Assembly: GCA_002753565.1 (NCBI GenBank)
Contig: PEAM01000017.1
Location: 1 to 64,000, forward strand
DNA: 64,000 nucleotides
DNA from: Magnetococcales bacterium
Lineage (GTDB): Bacteria > Pseudomonadota > Magnetococcia > Magnetococcales > JADFYX01
Direction of reading: 5' to 3'
The notes beneath the pieces were generated by a model. It had not been told where the DNA came from and made no database searches. It worked only from the letters and a program-made list of their open reading frames with translations. How positions within the stretch are numbered: position 1 is the first letter of the stretch; every line of letters begins with the position of its first letter. Shown here in pieces: positions 1-8,637 of the stretch. The position numbers were made by a program, and so were the translations under genes.

Positions 1-3
1 AAA

Positions 4-79
4 TGGTGGGCCCACCAAGATTCGAACTTGGGACCGGCCGGTTATGAGCCGGCGGCTCTGACCGCTGAGCTATGGGCCC
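4..79 (-). tRNA. tRNA with CAU anticodon (Met elongator or Ile2)
   Basis: Read on the minus strand this is a complete 76-nt cloverleaf. The 7-bp acceptor stem (GGGCCCA/TGGGCCC) is followed by an encoded CCA end. The D-arm contains AGCTCAGCGGTCAGAGC, the anticodon stem is GCCGG/CCGGC around the loop CTCATAA (anticodon CAU), and the T-arm carries GTTCGAATC. CAU can belong to elongator Met or to Ile2, whose C34 is modified to lysidine by TilS. The loop lacks initiator features: the acceptor is fully paired and there is no run of three G-C pairs in the anticodon stem. I cannot separate Met from Ile2 by eye. Confidence 0.93.
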
Positions 80-125
80 TGATGACTGCTTTATTATAGA
101 AAAAACAGGGGGCTATTGGGGGTTT

Positions 126-2156
126 TTATGACTCCAAAAAGCTCCGTAATTTTCGAGATCGGGTTGGGTGGCGAAGCTTTCTTAGTGCTTTTGCCTCGAT
201 TTGACGGATCCTTTCCCGTGTTACATGAAACTGCTTGCCAACCTCTTCTAGTGTGTGATCTGTCTGCATTCCTATTCCGAAACGCATCCTTAAAACATTT
301 TCCTCTCGATCAGTCAAGGTTTTAAGAACCCGTCCAGTTGTATCCCGTAGATTGGACATGATAGCCAATTCTGAAGGAGATAGCATTGATTTATCTTCAA
401 TGAAATCGCCCAGGTGAGAATCCTCTTCATCACCAACCGGTGTTTCGAGAGAAATGGGCTCCTTGGCGATTTTTAAAACTTTACGAACCTTTTCCAAAGA
501 GAGGTCCATCCGAGCAGAAATCTCCTCTGGTGTAGGCTCTCGTCCCATCTCTTGAACCATCTGACGACTGGTTCTAACCAGTTTATTGATGGTCTCAATC
601 ATGTGAACAGGAATACGAATCGTCCTGGCCTGGTCTGCTATGGATCGGGTAATGGCCTGTCTGATCCACCACGTGGCATAGGTTGAAAATTTATAGCCTC
701 GACGCCACTCAAACTTATCAACCGCTTTCATTAATCCGATATTGCCCTCCTGGATGAGATCCAAAAACTGCAATCCACGGTTGGTATATTTCTTCGCAAT
801 GGAGATTACCAAACGTAAGTTAGCCTCCACCATCTCCTTTTTTGCCCAAGCTGCGGCACGTTCACCACCTGTGATGGATTTATTGGTGGATTTCAACTTT
901 TGAATGGTCTGGCCAGACTCCTCTTCAATAAATCGCAGGTCATCTTGCAGTTGATTAAGCAGGTCTGCAGATTCGTAAAGATTTCGCCAGGATTTGGCTG
1001 AGTGTTTCTTTAGGCCTTCGACCCATTCACGACTTCCTTCATTGCCGGGAAACTCTTTTAAAAACGACTTTTTGGTAATACCTGCTTCATCGGAAAGTCT
1101 AAGAATCTGTTCCTCAATTTTTCGTGTTCGTTCAACAAATTTTTTGATTTTACGGACTATCTTGTCAACCTGCTTCTGGGAGAATTTAATCTCACTCATG
1201 ACAGCAACAATGTGTTTCTTCTGTTCTTGACAACGCTTTCGACACTTCTTGGCACGCTTGGCGTCGTTTGCTTCTACCAAAGCATTCAACTCAGCCCGAT
1301 CTACCAACAACTGCTGGTAGAGCTCATCAATGGTAACAAAGGCCTCTTGGGTTGTAGCCCGCAACTCCTGCATTCTGATTTGATCGTTTAACTTCTCTTC
1401 ATTCTCTTCGGAGAGAGCATCCTCATCTTCTGTCTCTTCCTCATCGTCCTCTTCATCCTCATCGTCGTCATCTGTTTCTTCGGAAGATTCCACTTCGTCG
1501 GAATCCTCATCATCATCATCATCGTCATCGCTATCATCATCCGAAACGTCTACAACAATCTTGACGTCCAACAAGACATCCTCATCATCGTCATCATCCT
1601 CATCCTCGTCATCATCAACCTCTTCAACGCGAGGTGTCGGAATATCGATAATTTCTCTGAGAACGGTGCTGTTATCGAGAATTTTATCTTTGAGGTCTCT
1701 GATAATTCTGAAGGTAATGGCAGAGTCGCTAATCGCTTCAAGAATATCGTTGCGACCTGCCTCAATCCGTTTTGCAATAACGATTTCGCCTTCACGGGTC
1801 AGAAGATCTACCGATCCCATCTCACGAAGATACATTCGGACCGGATCATCGGTCTTGCCCAGGTCGATATCCTCAATGGATGATTCGATACCTTTGCGTG
1901 CTTCCTTACTTTTTACTTCATCAATTTCTTCGGATTCATCTGGTTTTACCAACTCTTCCGAGGGGCTTTCAGACTCGTTTTTTTCAGTAACCTTAATACC
2001 CATTTCATCCAAAATCGAGTAGACGCCCTCGATTTGATCCTCACTGTTAAAATTACTGGGTAATGCATCATTAATCTCATCGTAGGTCAGAAAGCCACGC
2101 TCTTTCCCGCGGACGATGAGCTGCTTCATGTGGTCTTCTCTGCTATCCTCACCCAT
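126..2156 (-). CDS. rpoD: RNA polymerase sigma-70 factor RpoD
   Basis: Primary housekeeping sigma factor, which directs RNA polymerase to -35/-10 promoters. The 676-residue product has region 1.1 at the N-terminus ([19 protein letters not shown]), region 1.2 near residues 100-135, a long non-conserved region, and regions 2-4 after about residue 440. Region 2 motifs include [13 protein letters not shown] and the [10 protein letters not shown] core, and region 4 ends with the [18 protein letters not shown] helix-turn-helix. Residues 178-250 are almost entirely Asp/Glu (see findings). The gene follows dnaG by 46 nt on the same strand, the conserved macromolecular-synthesis order; no rpsU is visible upstream of dnaG. 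Length and domain order are normal for RpoD. Confidence 0.97.
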   Translation of the reverse strand: MGEDSREDHMKQLIVRGKERGFLTYDEINDALPSNFNSEDQIEGVYSILDEMGIKVTEKNESESPSEELVKPDESEEIDEVKSKEARKGIESSIEDIDLGKTDDPVRMYLREMGSVDLLTREGEIVIAKRIEAGRNDILEAISDSAITFRIIRDLKDKILDNSTVLREIIDIPTPRVEEVDDDEDEDDDDDEDVLLDVKIVVDVSDDDSDDDDDDDEDSDEVESSEETDDDDEDEEDDEEETEDEDALSEENEEKLNDQIRMQELRATTQEAFVTIDELYQQLLVDRAELNALVEANDAKRAKKCRKRCQEQKKHIVAVMSEIKFSQKQVDKIVRKIKKFVERTRKIEEQILRLSDEAGITKKSFLKEFPGNEGSREWVEGLKKHSAKSWRNLYESADLLNQLQDDLRFIEEESGQTIQKLKSTNKSITGGERAAAWAKKEMVEANLRLVISIAKKYTNRGLQFLDLIQEGNIGLMKAVDKFEWRRGYKFSTYATWWIRQAITRSIADQARTIRIPVHMIETINKLVRTSRQMVQEMGREPTPEEISARMDLSLEKVRKVLKIAKEPISLETPVGDEEDSHLGDFIEDKSMLSPSELAIMSNLRDTTGRVLKTLTDREENVLRMRFGIGMQTDHTLEEVGKQFHVTRERIRQIEAKALRKLRHPTRSRKLRSFLES

Positions 2157-2202
2157 TATGGATCATCCGTATCTTTCATGATGTTATTATCGTGTCTGAG
2201 CA

Positions 2203-4059
2203 TCAATGCGACTGCACCGACCGTACTTTACTCTGCTGCAATCTTGCCAGATCCAGCTTCAAACCAAGCAAAGTGTCATAATCTTCTTTTTTTGTATTTG
2301 GGTCTGTTTCTATTTTGATTTTCGCCTTTTGGAGCTCTTTTTTTGTCTGTTGGATTTGAATGGCTGTCATGCATCCCAACAACTCCTCTTCTTCTGACTC
2401 TGGTATAATCTCTTCCTTCGATAAAATCTCCCGTGCTGTCGCCAGCAATCCAGGGGAAGAGAGGTGATTGAATAAATCGAACCCTTCCTGCTCCAACTTC
2501 TCCGCCTCTACCCCCAATAGATCGGTTAATAACTGAGCAAATTGAGGGTTTTCTAATGCCAACTCTCCCAGCTGGTCTTCCTGCTCTACAATTCGACCGG
2601 GCTTTCGCAGAAGAAGATAGAGCAGCAGTTGCTCCACATCTCGGCCAAAGGTGACAGGAGCTTGGAACACTCTCCCTGGTCTATTCTCTTCTCTCCCTCC
2701 AGGCCTTGACCGTTGGGCTGAACCAATCCAGGGAGGAGGGGAGGGGGTTACTTTCCTCTCTGTCGCCCTATCGGAGACCACTCGGTGGAGAGGAATATTA
2801 TAACGTTGACCAACTGTATCGGCATAGAGTTCCCTAAGTAGCGGATCCCCCACTTTTTCCAGGAAGGGACGGACCCGATGAACCAGAGCTGCCCGACCTT
2901 CTGGACTATCAAGGGTCAGACCCCGTCCCAGACGACGAATCAAAAAATCGATCAGGGGGGTGGCCCGTTCCATCAGCTTTTTAAAGCCGGCAGCCCCCTC
3001 TCGTCTGACGACCTCATCGGGGTCCTCATTTTGACCCAAAAAAAGAAACTGGGCTGTTCGATCTGCCTTCAACCCATCAATAACCTGTTCCAACGCCCGC
3101 CAAGCAGCGTCTTCTCCGGCACGGTCCCCATCAAAACAGAATAGGATACGTCGAGTACGCCGCCAGAGCAAGCGAAGATGATTGGGTGTCAGGGCGGTTC
3201 CCAATGTGGCAACAACAGGGTCAATACCATGGTTGGCCAGAGCAATCAGGTCCATATACCCTTCAACAACTAAAACCTGCTCTTCCCGCTGTATGGCCTC
3301 CTGATTTTTTTCAAGACCGTACAGAATGTCCCCTTTTCTATAGAGCGGGGTCTCCGGAGAGTTAATATATTTCGGCTGACCGGACCCCAAAGCCCTCCCA
3401 CCGAAGGCAATACAGTGACCTTTAAGATCGAAGATGGGAAAAATAATCCTGTCCCGGAAACGGTCGTACTGTCTATTCTCCTCATCCTTGCGAACGACCA
3501 GGCCCACCTTTTCCAACTCTTTGGAGAGGGACTCCTGATTGCCAAAGTGGTCAAGTAGATTCGACCAACCCGGCGGGGCATAACCCAGTTGAAACTTTTC
3601 GATGGTTTCTGGTTTCAGCCCTCGGTCTGACAGATAGCGGCGAGCCAACTGTCCATGAGGAGCATGGAGCGTCTGACGAAAAAATGAGAGTGCAGAAGCC
3701 AGCCGTTGTCTTAGTTTTTCCCGCTCCTGTTTTTCTTGAGATTGTTTAGGGGTATCCCTTGTGAGCTTTGGTAAGGGAATTCCAGCTATTCCAGCCAGCT
3801 CTTCAATGGCTTCAAAAAAGTCCACCCCTTTGATTTTAATTAAAAAATCAAAGGCATCACCCCCTTTACCACAGCCGAAACATTTATAAAACCCTTTATC
3901 GGGCCTCACATTGAAAGAGGGTGTTTTTTCACTGTGAAAAGGGCAGAGCCCCAGCCAGTTCACCCCATTTTTTTTTAAATTAACGTACTGACCAACCACC
4001 TCGAGCAGATCGATACGTTCCCGAATCTCTTCAATTAGACTCTCTGGATAACGAGCCAT
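2203..4059 (-). CDS. dnaG: DNA primase DnaG
   Basis: Synthesises RNA primers at the replication fork. The 618-residue protein starts with the CHC2 zinc-binding domain (Cys39, His42, Cys60, Cys63), followed by the catalytic core and TOPRIM domain with VVEGYMD and the acidic FDGDRAGEDAAW motif. A C-terminal helicase-binding region covers roughly the last 140 residues. I chose ATG at 4059 (MARYPESLIEEIRERIDLLEVVG), which matches the family N-terminus. A TTG two codons upstream (4065) is possible but has no better ribosome-binding site. The gene lies directly upstream of rpoD in the same direction, so the two are probably cotranscribed. Confidence 0.96.
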   Translation of the reverse strand: MARYPESLIEEIRERIDLLEVVGQYVNLKKNGVNWLGLCPFHSEKTPSFNVRPDKGFYKCFGCGKGGDAFDFLIKIKGVDFFEAIEELAGIAGIPLPKLTRDTPKQSQEKQEREKLRQRLASALSFFRQTLHAPHGQLARRYLSDRGLKPETIEKFQLGYAPPGWSNLLDHFGNQESLSKELEKVGLVVRKDEENRQYDRFRDRIIFPIFDLKGHCIAFGGRALGSGQPKYINSPETPLYRKGDILYGLEKNQEAIQREEQVLVVEGYMDLIALANHGIDPVVATLGTALTPNHLRLLWRRTRRILFCFDGDRAGEDAAWRALEQVIDGLKADRTAQFLFLGQNEDPDEVVRREGAAGFKKLMERATPLIDFLIRRLGRGLTLDSPEGRAALVHRVRPFLEKVGDPLLRELYADTVGQRYNIPLHRVVSDRATERKVTPSPPPWIGSAQRSRPGGREENRPGRVFQAPVTFGRDVEQLLLYLLLRKPGRIVEQEDQLGELALENPQFAQLLTDLLGVEAEKLEQEGFDLFNHLSSPGLLATAREILSKEEIIPESEEEELLGCMTAIQIQQTKKELQKAKIKIETDPNTKKEDYDTLLGLKLDLARLQQSKVRSVQSH

Positions 4060-4205
4060 CGACAATCAGCCATTAAGAGAAAAGGGGGTTGGCGGCGTAA
4101 GAGAACCCAATAAATGACAAAAAGGGCCGACTAATCCCTATACCAAAATCAGGTAAGCTAATTTGGCTGGAGAGTTTTGTCAAGTTTTCCCTTGTGTCCA
4201 TTCAA

Positions 4206-4562
4206 TCAGCTTGATCGGGCGACCATCGGACCGATGGCTCGACCACCCAGAATATGAACATGAAGGTGAAAAACCACCTGACCCCCATCCTGGTTGGTAT
4301 TGATGATGGTCCGATAGCCCGATTCATGGATCTTGAACTGACGGGCTAGATGAGCAACCCTTTCCATGACCACCCCCATGATATCACGATCTTGCTCGGT
4401 CAGCAGGTTCAGGGATTCGATGTGCTGTTTGGGGATGACCAGCAGATGGACCGGTGCTTGGGGAGAGATATCCTTGAAAGCGCAAACCTGATCATCTTCA
4501 TAGACCATTTGGGCGGGCACCTCTTTTGCAGCGATTCGACAAAACAGACATTCGGTAGACAT
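4206..4562 (-). CDS. HIT-family nucleotide-binding hydrolase (HinT-like)
   Basis: Histidine-triad protein of 118 residues, similar to the purine nucleoside phosphoramidase HinT. CLFC opens the protein (residues 6-9) and the active-site triad HLHVH is at 99-103, followed by ILGGR. The start is set by an AAGGAT ribosome-binding site 5 nt before ATG 4562 and by the family N-terminus. The frame stays open about 260 bases further upstream, but that extension looks unlike a HIT protein and would run into the spacer before the next gene. It is monocistronic, divergent from the uracil-DNA glycosylase gene. The exact cellular substrate of such proteins is usually unknown. Confidence 0.93.
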   Translation of the reverse strand: MSTECLFCRIAAKEVPAQMVYEDDQVCAFKDISPQAPVHLLVIPKQHIESLNLLTEQDRDIMGVVMERVAHLARQFKIHESGYRTIINTNQDGGQVVFHLHVHILGGRAIGPMVARSS

Positions 4563-4877
4563 GGTTGGATCCTTAAAAAAAAGTTCGTTCAGAACTATTG
4601 TTTGGAAAAGAGCATCCACTCCCTGACGGTAATGTGCTATAGTTCGGCAATCAATGATGATTCGTGGCTTTGCCCCAAATAATCCTAAGGAGTCTAGCAA
4701 AAATAACTTGCACCTCTTGCTTCTCTTTTGGCCCACCTGGTGCGTTGTGGAAAGGCTTACATACAACGAGTATGCGCACCTTTCCACGCCTTGCAGGTGA
4801 ACCAAAATCCGGCGCAATCTGCACAAGTTATTATTGCTAGACTCCTAAGAATTGGATACGAGTTAAAGGTATGGGTA
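4563..4877. other. 315-nt divergent intergenic region with a two-step hairpin
   Basis: This lies between the HIT gene (minus) and the uracil-DNA glycosylase gene (plus). I see no convincing reading frame of its own. Its main feature is the strong inverted repeat at 4747-4787, listed separately. Promoters for both genes must lie here, but I see no clear -35/-10 pair. Confidence 0.5.
4747..4787. repeat. Inverted repeat / hairpin upstream of udg
   Basis: GTGGAAAGG (4747-4755) pairs perfectly with CCTTTCCAC (4779-4787). Inside, CATAC (4760-4764) pairs with GTATG (4770-4774) around the loop AACGA, leaving a 4x4 internal loop. No T-run follows, so a factor-independent terminator is unlikely. It sits about 90 nt before the uracil-DNA glycosylase start and could be a structured leader or a protein site. 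Confidence 0.5.
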
Positions 4878-5750
4878 ATGGAAAGAGATGACTGGGTTGC
4901 GACACTGGAATATTGGCAGACCTGCGGTGTCGATCTCCTCTCTGGCGACAGGTTGGACTTTCCAAGCCCTACCGCGCCGCCTCCCCACACCCCCGGACCC
5001 AATCCGGCAACCCCACCGTTTCAACCCTTCAAGCCACCTGAAAGCCATCCAGCCCGGCCTGCTCAGCATCCGCCACCTGCTGGCGCCAGCCAAGATGCTG
5101 TCCAGAAAAAAGCCTCTCCAGTCCTCTCTTCAGCTGAGGGAAGCCTGCCTGCTCTGCTTAAAAGCGACCAAAAAAAGAGTCTGCTGACACAACGCGAAGA
5201 GGAGGCCAGCAACTGTCGACGGTGTGAGCTTCATCTGACCCGCAGCCAGGCTGTCTTTGGGGTAGGCGATGCCGATGCCCCGGTTGTCTTTGTTGGAGAG
5301 GGGCCAGGAGCCGACGAGGACCGAATGGGGGAGCCTTTTGTTGGAGCAGCCGGCAAGCTGCTCGATAAAATGTTGTACGCGGTTGGCTTGACCAGAGAGC
5401 AGGTCTACATCGCCAATGTGATCAAGTGTCGACCTCCGGGGAACCGCAACCCCCTCCCGGAAGAGGTAGCGCTGTGCCAACACTTTTTGATTGATCAACT
5501 TCAGACCATTCAACCCAAAGCCATTTTTTGCTTGGGAAAATTTGCCCTGCTCACCCTGATGGGCTATGACGGGCCGGTGGGGAAGGCCAGAAACCAACCT
5601 TTCTCCTGGCAAGGCATTCCGGTTATTGCCAGCTTCCACCCGGCCTACTATCTGCGAACGCCCAGCAAAAAGGGGGCGGCCTGGCAAGATCTCATCCGGC
5701 TGCAAAAGCTCTTGGAGAGCCTGGAAAAAAAAAGGGGTAAGAAGGGGTAG
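4878..5750 (+). CDS. Family 4 uracil-DNA glycosylase (Fe-S)
   Basis: Removes uracil from DNA in base-excision repair. From the ATG at 4878 the product has 290 residues: a Pro-rich, probably disordered linker (about 30-75), then the UDG fold. Four likely [4Fe-4S] ligands are visible: CRRC (113-116), the Cys of VIKCRPP (184) and Cys200. Motif 1 is GEGPGADED (140-148) with EPFVGAAGKLLD, and the C-terminal motif is SFHPAYYLR. All fit thermostable-type family 4 (Udg4, SPO1-polymerase-like) enzymes. The frame is open 150 nt further upstream, but that stretch covers the hairpin region and does not resemble the family, so I use the later ATG. Confidence 0.93.
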   Translation: MERDDWVATLEYWQTCGVDLLSGDRLDFPSPTAPPPHTPGPNPATPPFQPFKPPESHPARPAQHPPPAGASQDAVQKKASPVLSSAEGSLPALLKSDQKKSLLTQREEEASNCRRCELHLTRSQAVFGVGDADAPVVFVGEGPGADEDRMGEPFVGAAGKLLDKMLYAVGLTREQVYIANVIKCRPPGNRNPLPEEVALCQHFLIDQLQTIQPKAIFCLGKFALLTLMGYDGPVGKARNQPFSWQGIPVIASFHPAYYLRTPSKKGAAWQDLIRLQKLLESLEKKRGKKG

Positions 5751-5807
5751 AATCCACGACGGTCTGTTTGAGAAGGGATTCCACCCCATCAACCCCCTGG
5801 TTTCTGG

Positions 5808-6770
5808 TTAGATTCGAGCGGCGTCTCCCTCTTGCTCATTCAAAAATCGTTCAGACTCCAGAGCTGCCATACAGCCGGTTCCCGCTGCGGTTACCGCCTG
5901 ACGATAGGTTTTGTCCTGAACATCCCCTGCAGCAAAAACACCGGGAATATTGGTGGCGGTAGAGTCGGGTTTGGTGATGAGATAGCCCGCCTCATCTTTA
6001 TCCAACTGATCACCAAAAATGGCGGTGTTGGGTGTGTGTCCGATGGCGATAAACACCCCGGTTACCGGTAACTCCGATAGTTTATCTGTTTTGACATTGC
6101 GGATTTTAAGGGCATTCACCCCCCCAGCACCTGCTTCGCCAAGGATATCCTCTACGACGGAGTCCCATACGGGGACAATTTTATCGTTGGCCCGCATCTG
6201 ATCCTGCATCACCTTTTCGGCACGCAGCTCATCCCGACGGTGAACCAGGTAGACCTTGTTACAAAAATTGGTCAGGAACATGGCCTCTTCAACTGCGGTA
6301 TCCCCTCCACCCACGACAGCCACATCCTGGCCCTTGAAGAAAAAACCATCACAGGTAGCACATGCCGAGACACCAAAGCCGTTCAACTTTTTTTCGGCCG
6401 GAATACCCAACCAACGGGCAGAAGCACCGGTTGCAATGATGAGGGCGTCGCAGGTATAGAGATCACCAGAATCGCAGGTTAATTGAAAAGGGCGTTTGGA
6501 AAGATCGGTTTTGGTCACAGCATCAAAGATCATCTGGGTATCGAATCGCTCTGCTTGCGCCCGCATTTTCTCCATCAACTCTGGCCCTTGAACACCGCTT
6601 TCAAATCCGGGAAAATTGTCTACATCTGTGGTGATGGTCAACTGACCTCCTGGCTGCATGCCTTGGATGACAACCGGTTTCATATTAGCTCGGCCGGAAT
6701 AAATGGCGGAGGTGTAACCGGCGGGGCCGCCACCTAAAATAATAACTCGATGATGTTTTGCCTCGGACAT
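5808..6770 (-). CDS. trxB: Thioredoxin-disulfide reductase
   Basis: FAD- and NADPH-dependent reduction of thioredoxin in the cytoplasm. The 320-residue length is standard for low-molecular-weight TrxB. The FAD-binding GGGPAGYTSAIYSGRA is at residues 12-27, the redox centre CATC at 136-139, and the NADPH-binding VVGGGDTAVEEA about residue 151. The C-terminal FAD motif GVFAAGDVQDK is followed by AVTAAGTGCMAAL. The gene faces away from the H-NOX-like/PilZ gene, with 281 nt between them. Confidence 0.96.
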   Translation of the reverse strand: MSEAKHHRVIILGGGPAGYTSAIYSGRANMKPVVIQGMQPGGQLTITTDVDNFPGFESGVQGPELMEKMRAQAERFDTQMIFDAVTKTDLSKRPFQLTCDSGDLYTCDALIIATGASARWLGIPAEKKLNGFGVSACATCDGFFFKGQDVAVVGGGDTAVEEAMFLTNFCNKVYLVHRRDELRAEKVMQDQMRANDKIVPVWDSVVEDILGEAGAGGVNALKIRNVKTDKLSELPVTGVFIAIGHTPNTAIFGDQLDKDEAGYLITKPDSTATNIPGVFAAGDVQDKTYRQAVTAAGTGCMAALESERFLNEQEGDAARI

Positions 6771-6812
6771 TGTCTGGGTTCTCCATTATTATTCTGATGA
6801 ATGATTCTGTCT

Positions 6813-6828
6813 CATACTAATTGGTATG
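6813..6828. promoter_or_regulatory. Near-perfect palindrome between trxB and the PilZ gene
   Basis: CATACTAATTGGTATG is a 16-base palindrome with one mismatched pair, lying 43 nt upstream of the trxB start in the divergent promoter region. Its size and position suit a dimeric repressor or activator, but no factor can be named from sequence. Confidence 0.3.
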
Positions 6829-7051
6829 TTCAGCCGGTTTTAGAGTGGATGCCACCTTTTCCAGCCACAATATGTTGCTCAAACAGATGAACTGTACCAC
6901 TATATGGTGAGGTAGAGGAGGGAACTTTTCGTTTTTTTCCCTGTTTGGTTTACTCTCTCCCCAGTTTATCTGAAAATAGGCTGCGAGGGTATTGTGGTTT
7001 TATTTGACCTTCTGATAATGGTTCAAATAGGTTGCCGGAGTTTTATCTGTT

Positions 7052-8320
7052 GTGAATGGGCTGATTTTCTTAGCATTGGATGATTTTCTAGAGTCTCGCC
7101 TGGGTGAAGGTGCCTGGACGGAAGCGGTGGCTTTGGCTGGCATCAAAGAGACTGAATTTGCACCAGACCGTTTCTATCCCGACCAACTCGCATCCAAACT
7201 TTTTACGGCGACCGCCAGCCAACTGAACCTTCCCCTGCCAGAGATGCTGGAACAGTTCGGGCAACATCTGGCGCCCGGTCTGGTTGAGATGGGGAGATTG
7301 ATGGGGGTGGTTAAAAAATCCTGGAAAACCATCGATATCCTGGAAAACCTCCGCACACCGATTCTCGAAGCCTTTGCCAACAAAGAGGAGGGAATTCACC
7401 CTCCAGATATTCGCACCTACCGATTAAAACACAGCGAAGTGGCGGTCGCTTATGTCTCTAAACGTCAGCTTTGTCATCTTCTTAAGGGAATTATCATGGG
7501 GATGGGGGCTTTTTTTGAAGAGCCTATCCTCTTCAAAGAGCGGGTTTGCATGTTGCAAGGAAAAGCCCCTCTGTGCCGACTCTCGGTTTTTTTGGATGAT
7601 CCCCAAATGGTCCGCTACGTCGATATCAAGCGAGAGTTCGAAATTGTCCATAGCCGTATTGATGAGCTGGTTTTCTACAACCAGTTCGGTGGATTACCCT
7701 TTAGCCATCCGGGTCTGGTTCTGCAGTTCAGTGATACCGAGGTCATTGTCCAGGCACCTAGGGAACAGTTGATCACCATGGAAGAGGAGGGGAGAACCTT
7801 CATCTCTGTCAACCACCTGCCTATCGGCCTGCAGGCCTCAGTCAAAGAGATTAACCTGGACCAGGGGTTTGCCACCCTGAACAACTTTATCCTCTCCCAT
7901 GGCACCATCGGCCTCCGCTGTTACAAACGGGTCACACCCAACGACAAGTTTCCCATCGAAATTGAGGTGGAAGGGAAGCGGTTCAAGGGGATGGTGATCA
8001 ACATTTCCGGCGGTGGTGTCAAAATAGAGCTTAGCAAGCAGATCCCCGTCGATGAAACCCTGCTGTTTGTTCAGGTCTCTTTAACCTTTTCTCTCCCTCT
8101 TAAATGGGTAAAAAAAGGGGATACCATCGAGTTGGGTCCTCAAGATCTGGCTCTGGATGGTAATATTCTAGATGTGTATGAAGAGGGGGACCAACGCTAT
8201 CTACGTATCGTTTTCTCGACTCTATCCGGCCACAACCTTTTTTTGATGGACCAACTCTACCAGCGTTATATGGAGGAGGTAAAACCTCGCATCCAAAAAC
8301 GACTGGAGTCCCTTCAATAA
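7052..8320 (+). CDS. H-NOX-like sensor fused to a PilZ domain
   Basis: 422-residue cytoplasmic protein. Residues 1-185 resemble the heme-NO/O2-binding (H-NOX/HNOB) fold: FYPDQLASKL, LVEMGRLMG, and the heme-propionate motif Y-x-S-x-R at 134-138 (YVSKR), followed by LLKGIIMGMGAFF. Aligned with soluble guanylate cyclase beta, the proximal heme His corresponds to Ile104 (ILENLRTPILEAF), so heme binding is doubtful. Residues 220-280 look like a YcgR-N/PilZ-N type beta domain. Residues 285-400 are PilZ, with R289-x3-R293 and N317-x-S-x-x-G322, the c-di-GMP ligands. I infer an effector coupling an unknown ligand to c-di-GMP output. GTG start with CCGGAG about 11 nt upstream. Confidence 0.75.
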   Translation: MNGLIFLALDDFLESRLGEGAWTEAVALAGIKETEFAPDRFYPDQLASKLFTATASQLNLPLPEMLEQFGQHLAPGLVEMGRLMGVVKKSWKTIDILENLRTPILEAFANKEEGIHPPDIRTYRLKHSEVAVAYVSKRQLCHLLKGIIMGMGAFFEEPILFKERVCMLQGKAPLCRLSVFLDDPQMVRYVDIKREFEIVHSRIDELVFYNQFGGLPFSHPGLVLQFSDTEVIVQAPREQLITMEEEGRTFISVNHLPIGLQASVKEINLDQGFATLNNFILSHGTIGLRCYKRVTPNDKFPIEIEVEGKRFKGMVINISGGGVKIELSKQIPVDETLLFVQVSLTFSLPLKWVKKGDTIELGPQDLALDGNILDVYEEGDQRYLRIVFSTLSGHNLFLMDQLYQRYMEEVKPRIQKRLESLQ

Positions 8321-8490
8321 CCCACCAGACACCATCATATTCTATTGTTTTTATAGAAAGTTTTCTTCTATAACCAACATTTCTCTTGCCCTTGTTTTTC
8401 TTTGGTTTTCTTCTTGCATACTGCAGTCGAATGTCACCCTTCACCTTAAGGGAGATTAGAAAAAGATTAATAGAATCAATGGAGATTTCG

Positions 8491-8637
8491 ATGGCAGCAA
8501 GTCAAAGTGGTCACAAATTCCAACAAGCACAAAACGTATTAGTCAAAATTCTAGCAGCGGTCTATGTCGGTGGAGCCTACGGATTGATTCTCATCTCCAT
8601 GGTTCAGATCGCTATCGTCATCTCTTGGTTTAATTAG
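8491..8637 (+). CDS. 48-residue single-span membrane protein, unknown
   Basis: Not recognised. From ATG 8491, with GGAG six nt upstream, the product is a short polar head (MAASQSGHKFQQAQN) followed by one hydrophobic stretch (about residues 18-46) ending ISWFN. In-frame ATGs at 8479 and 8431 would lengthen it, but have weaker ribosome sites. Its last 8 nt overlap the end of the convergent ketopantoate reductase gene. No clear operon partner; function unknown. Confidence 0.55.
   Translation: MAASQSGHKFQQAQNVLVKILAAVYVGGAYGLILISMVQIAIVISWFN

Noticed and set aside
126-325. Plus-strand frame of 69 codons over the end of rpoD
   Set aside because: It is the antisense shadow of conserved rpoD region 4; no ribosome site or family resemblance.
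1500-1620. Trinucleotide CAT/CTT repeats as a possible CRISPR or mobile element
   Set aside because: They are simply codons for the acidic tract of RpoD on the opposite strand.
4563-4826. N-terminal extension of the HIT protein
   Set aside because: The extension does not look like the family; an AAGGAT site and the conserved N-terminus support ATG at 4562.
4728-4877. N-terminal extension of the uracil-DNA glycosylase
   Set aside because: It runs through the hairpin and lacks family resemblance; ATG at 4878 gives a suitable start.
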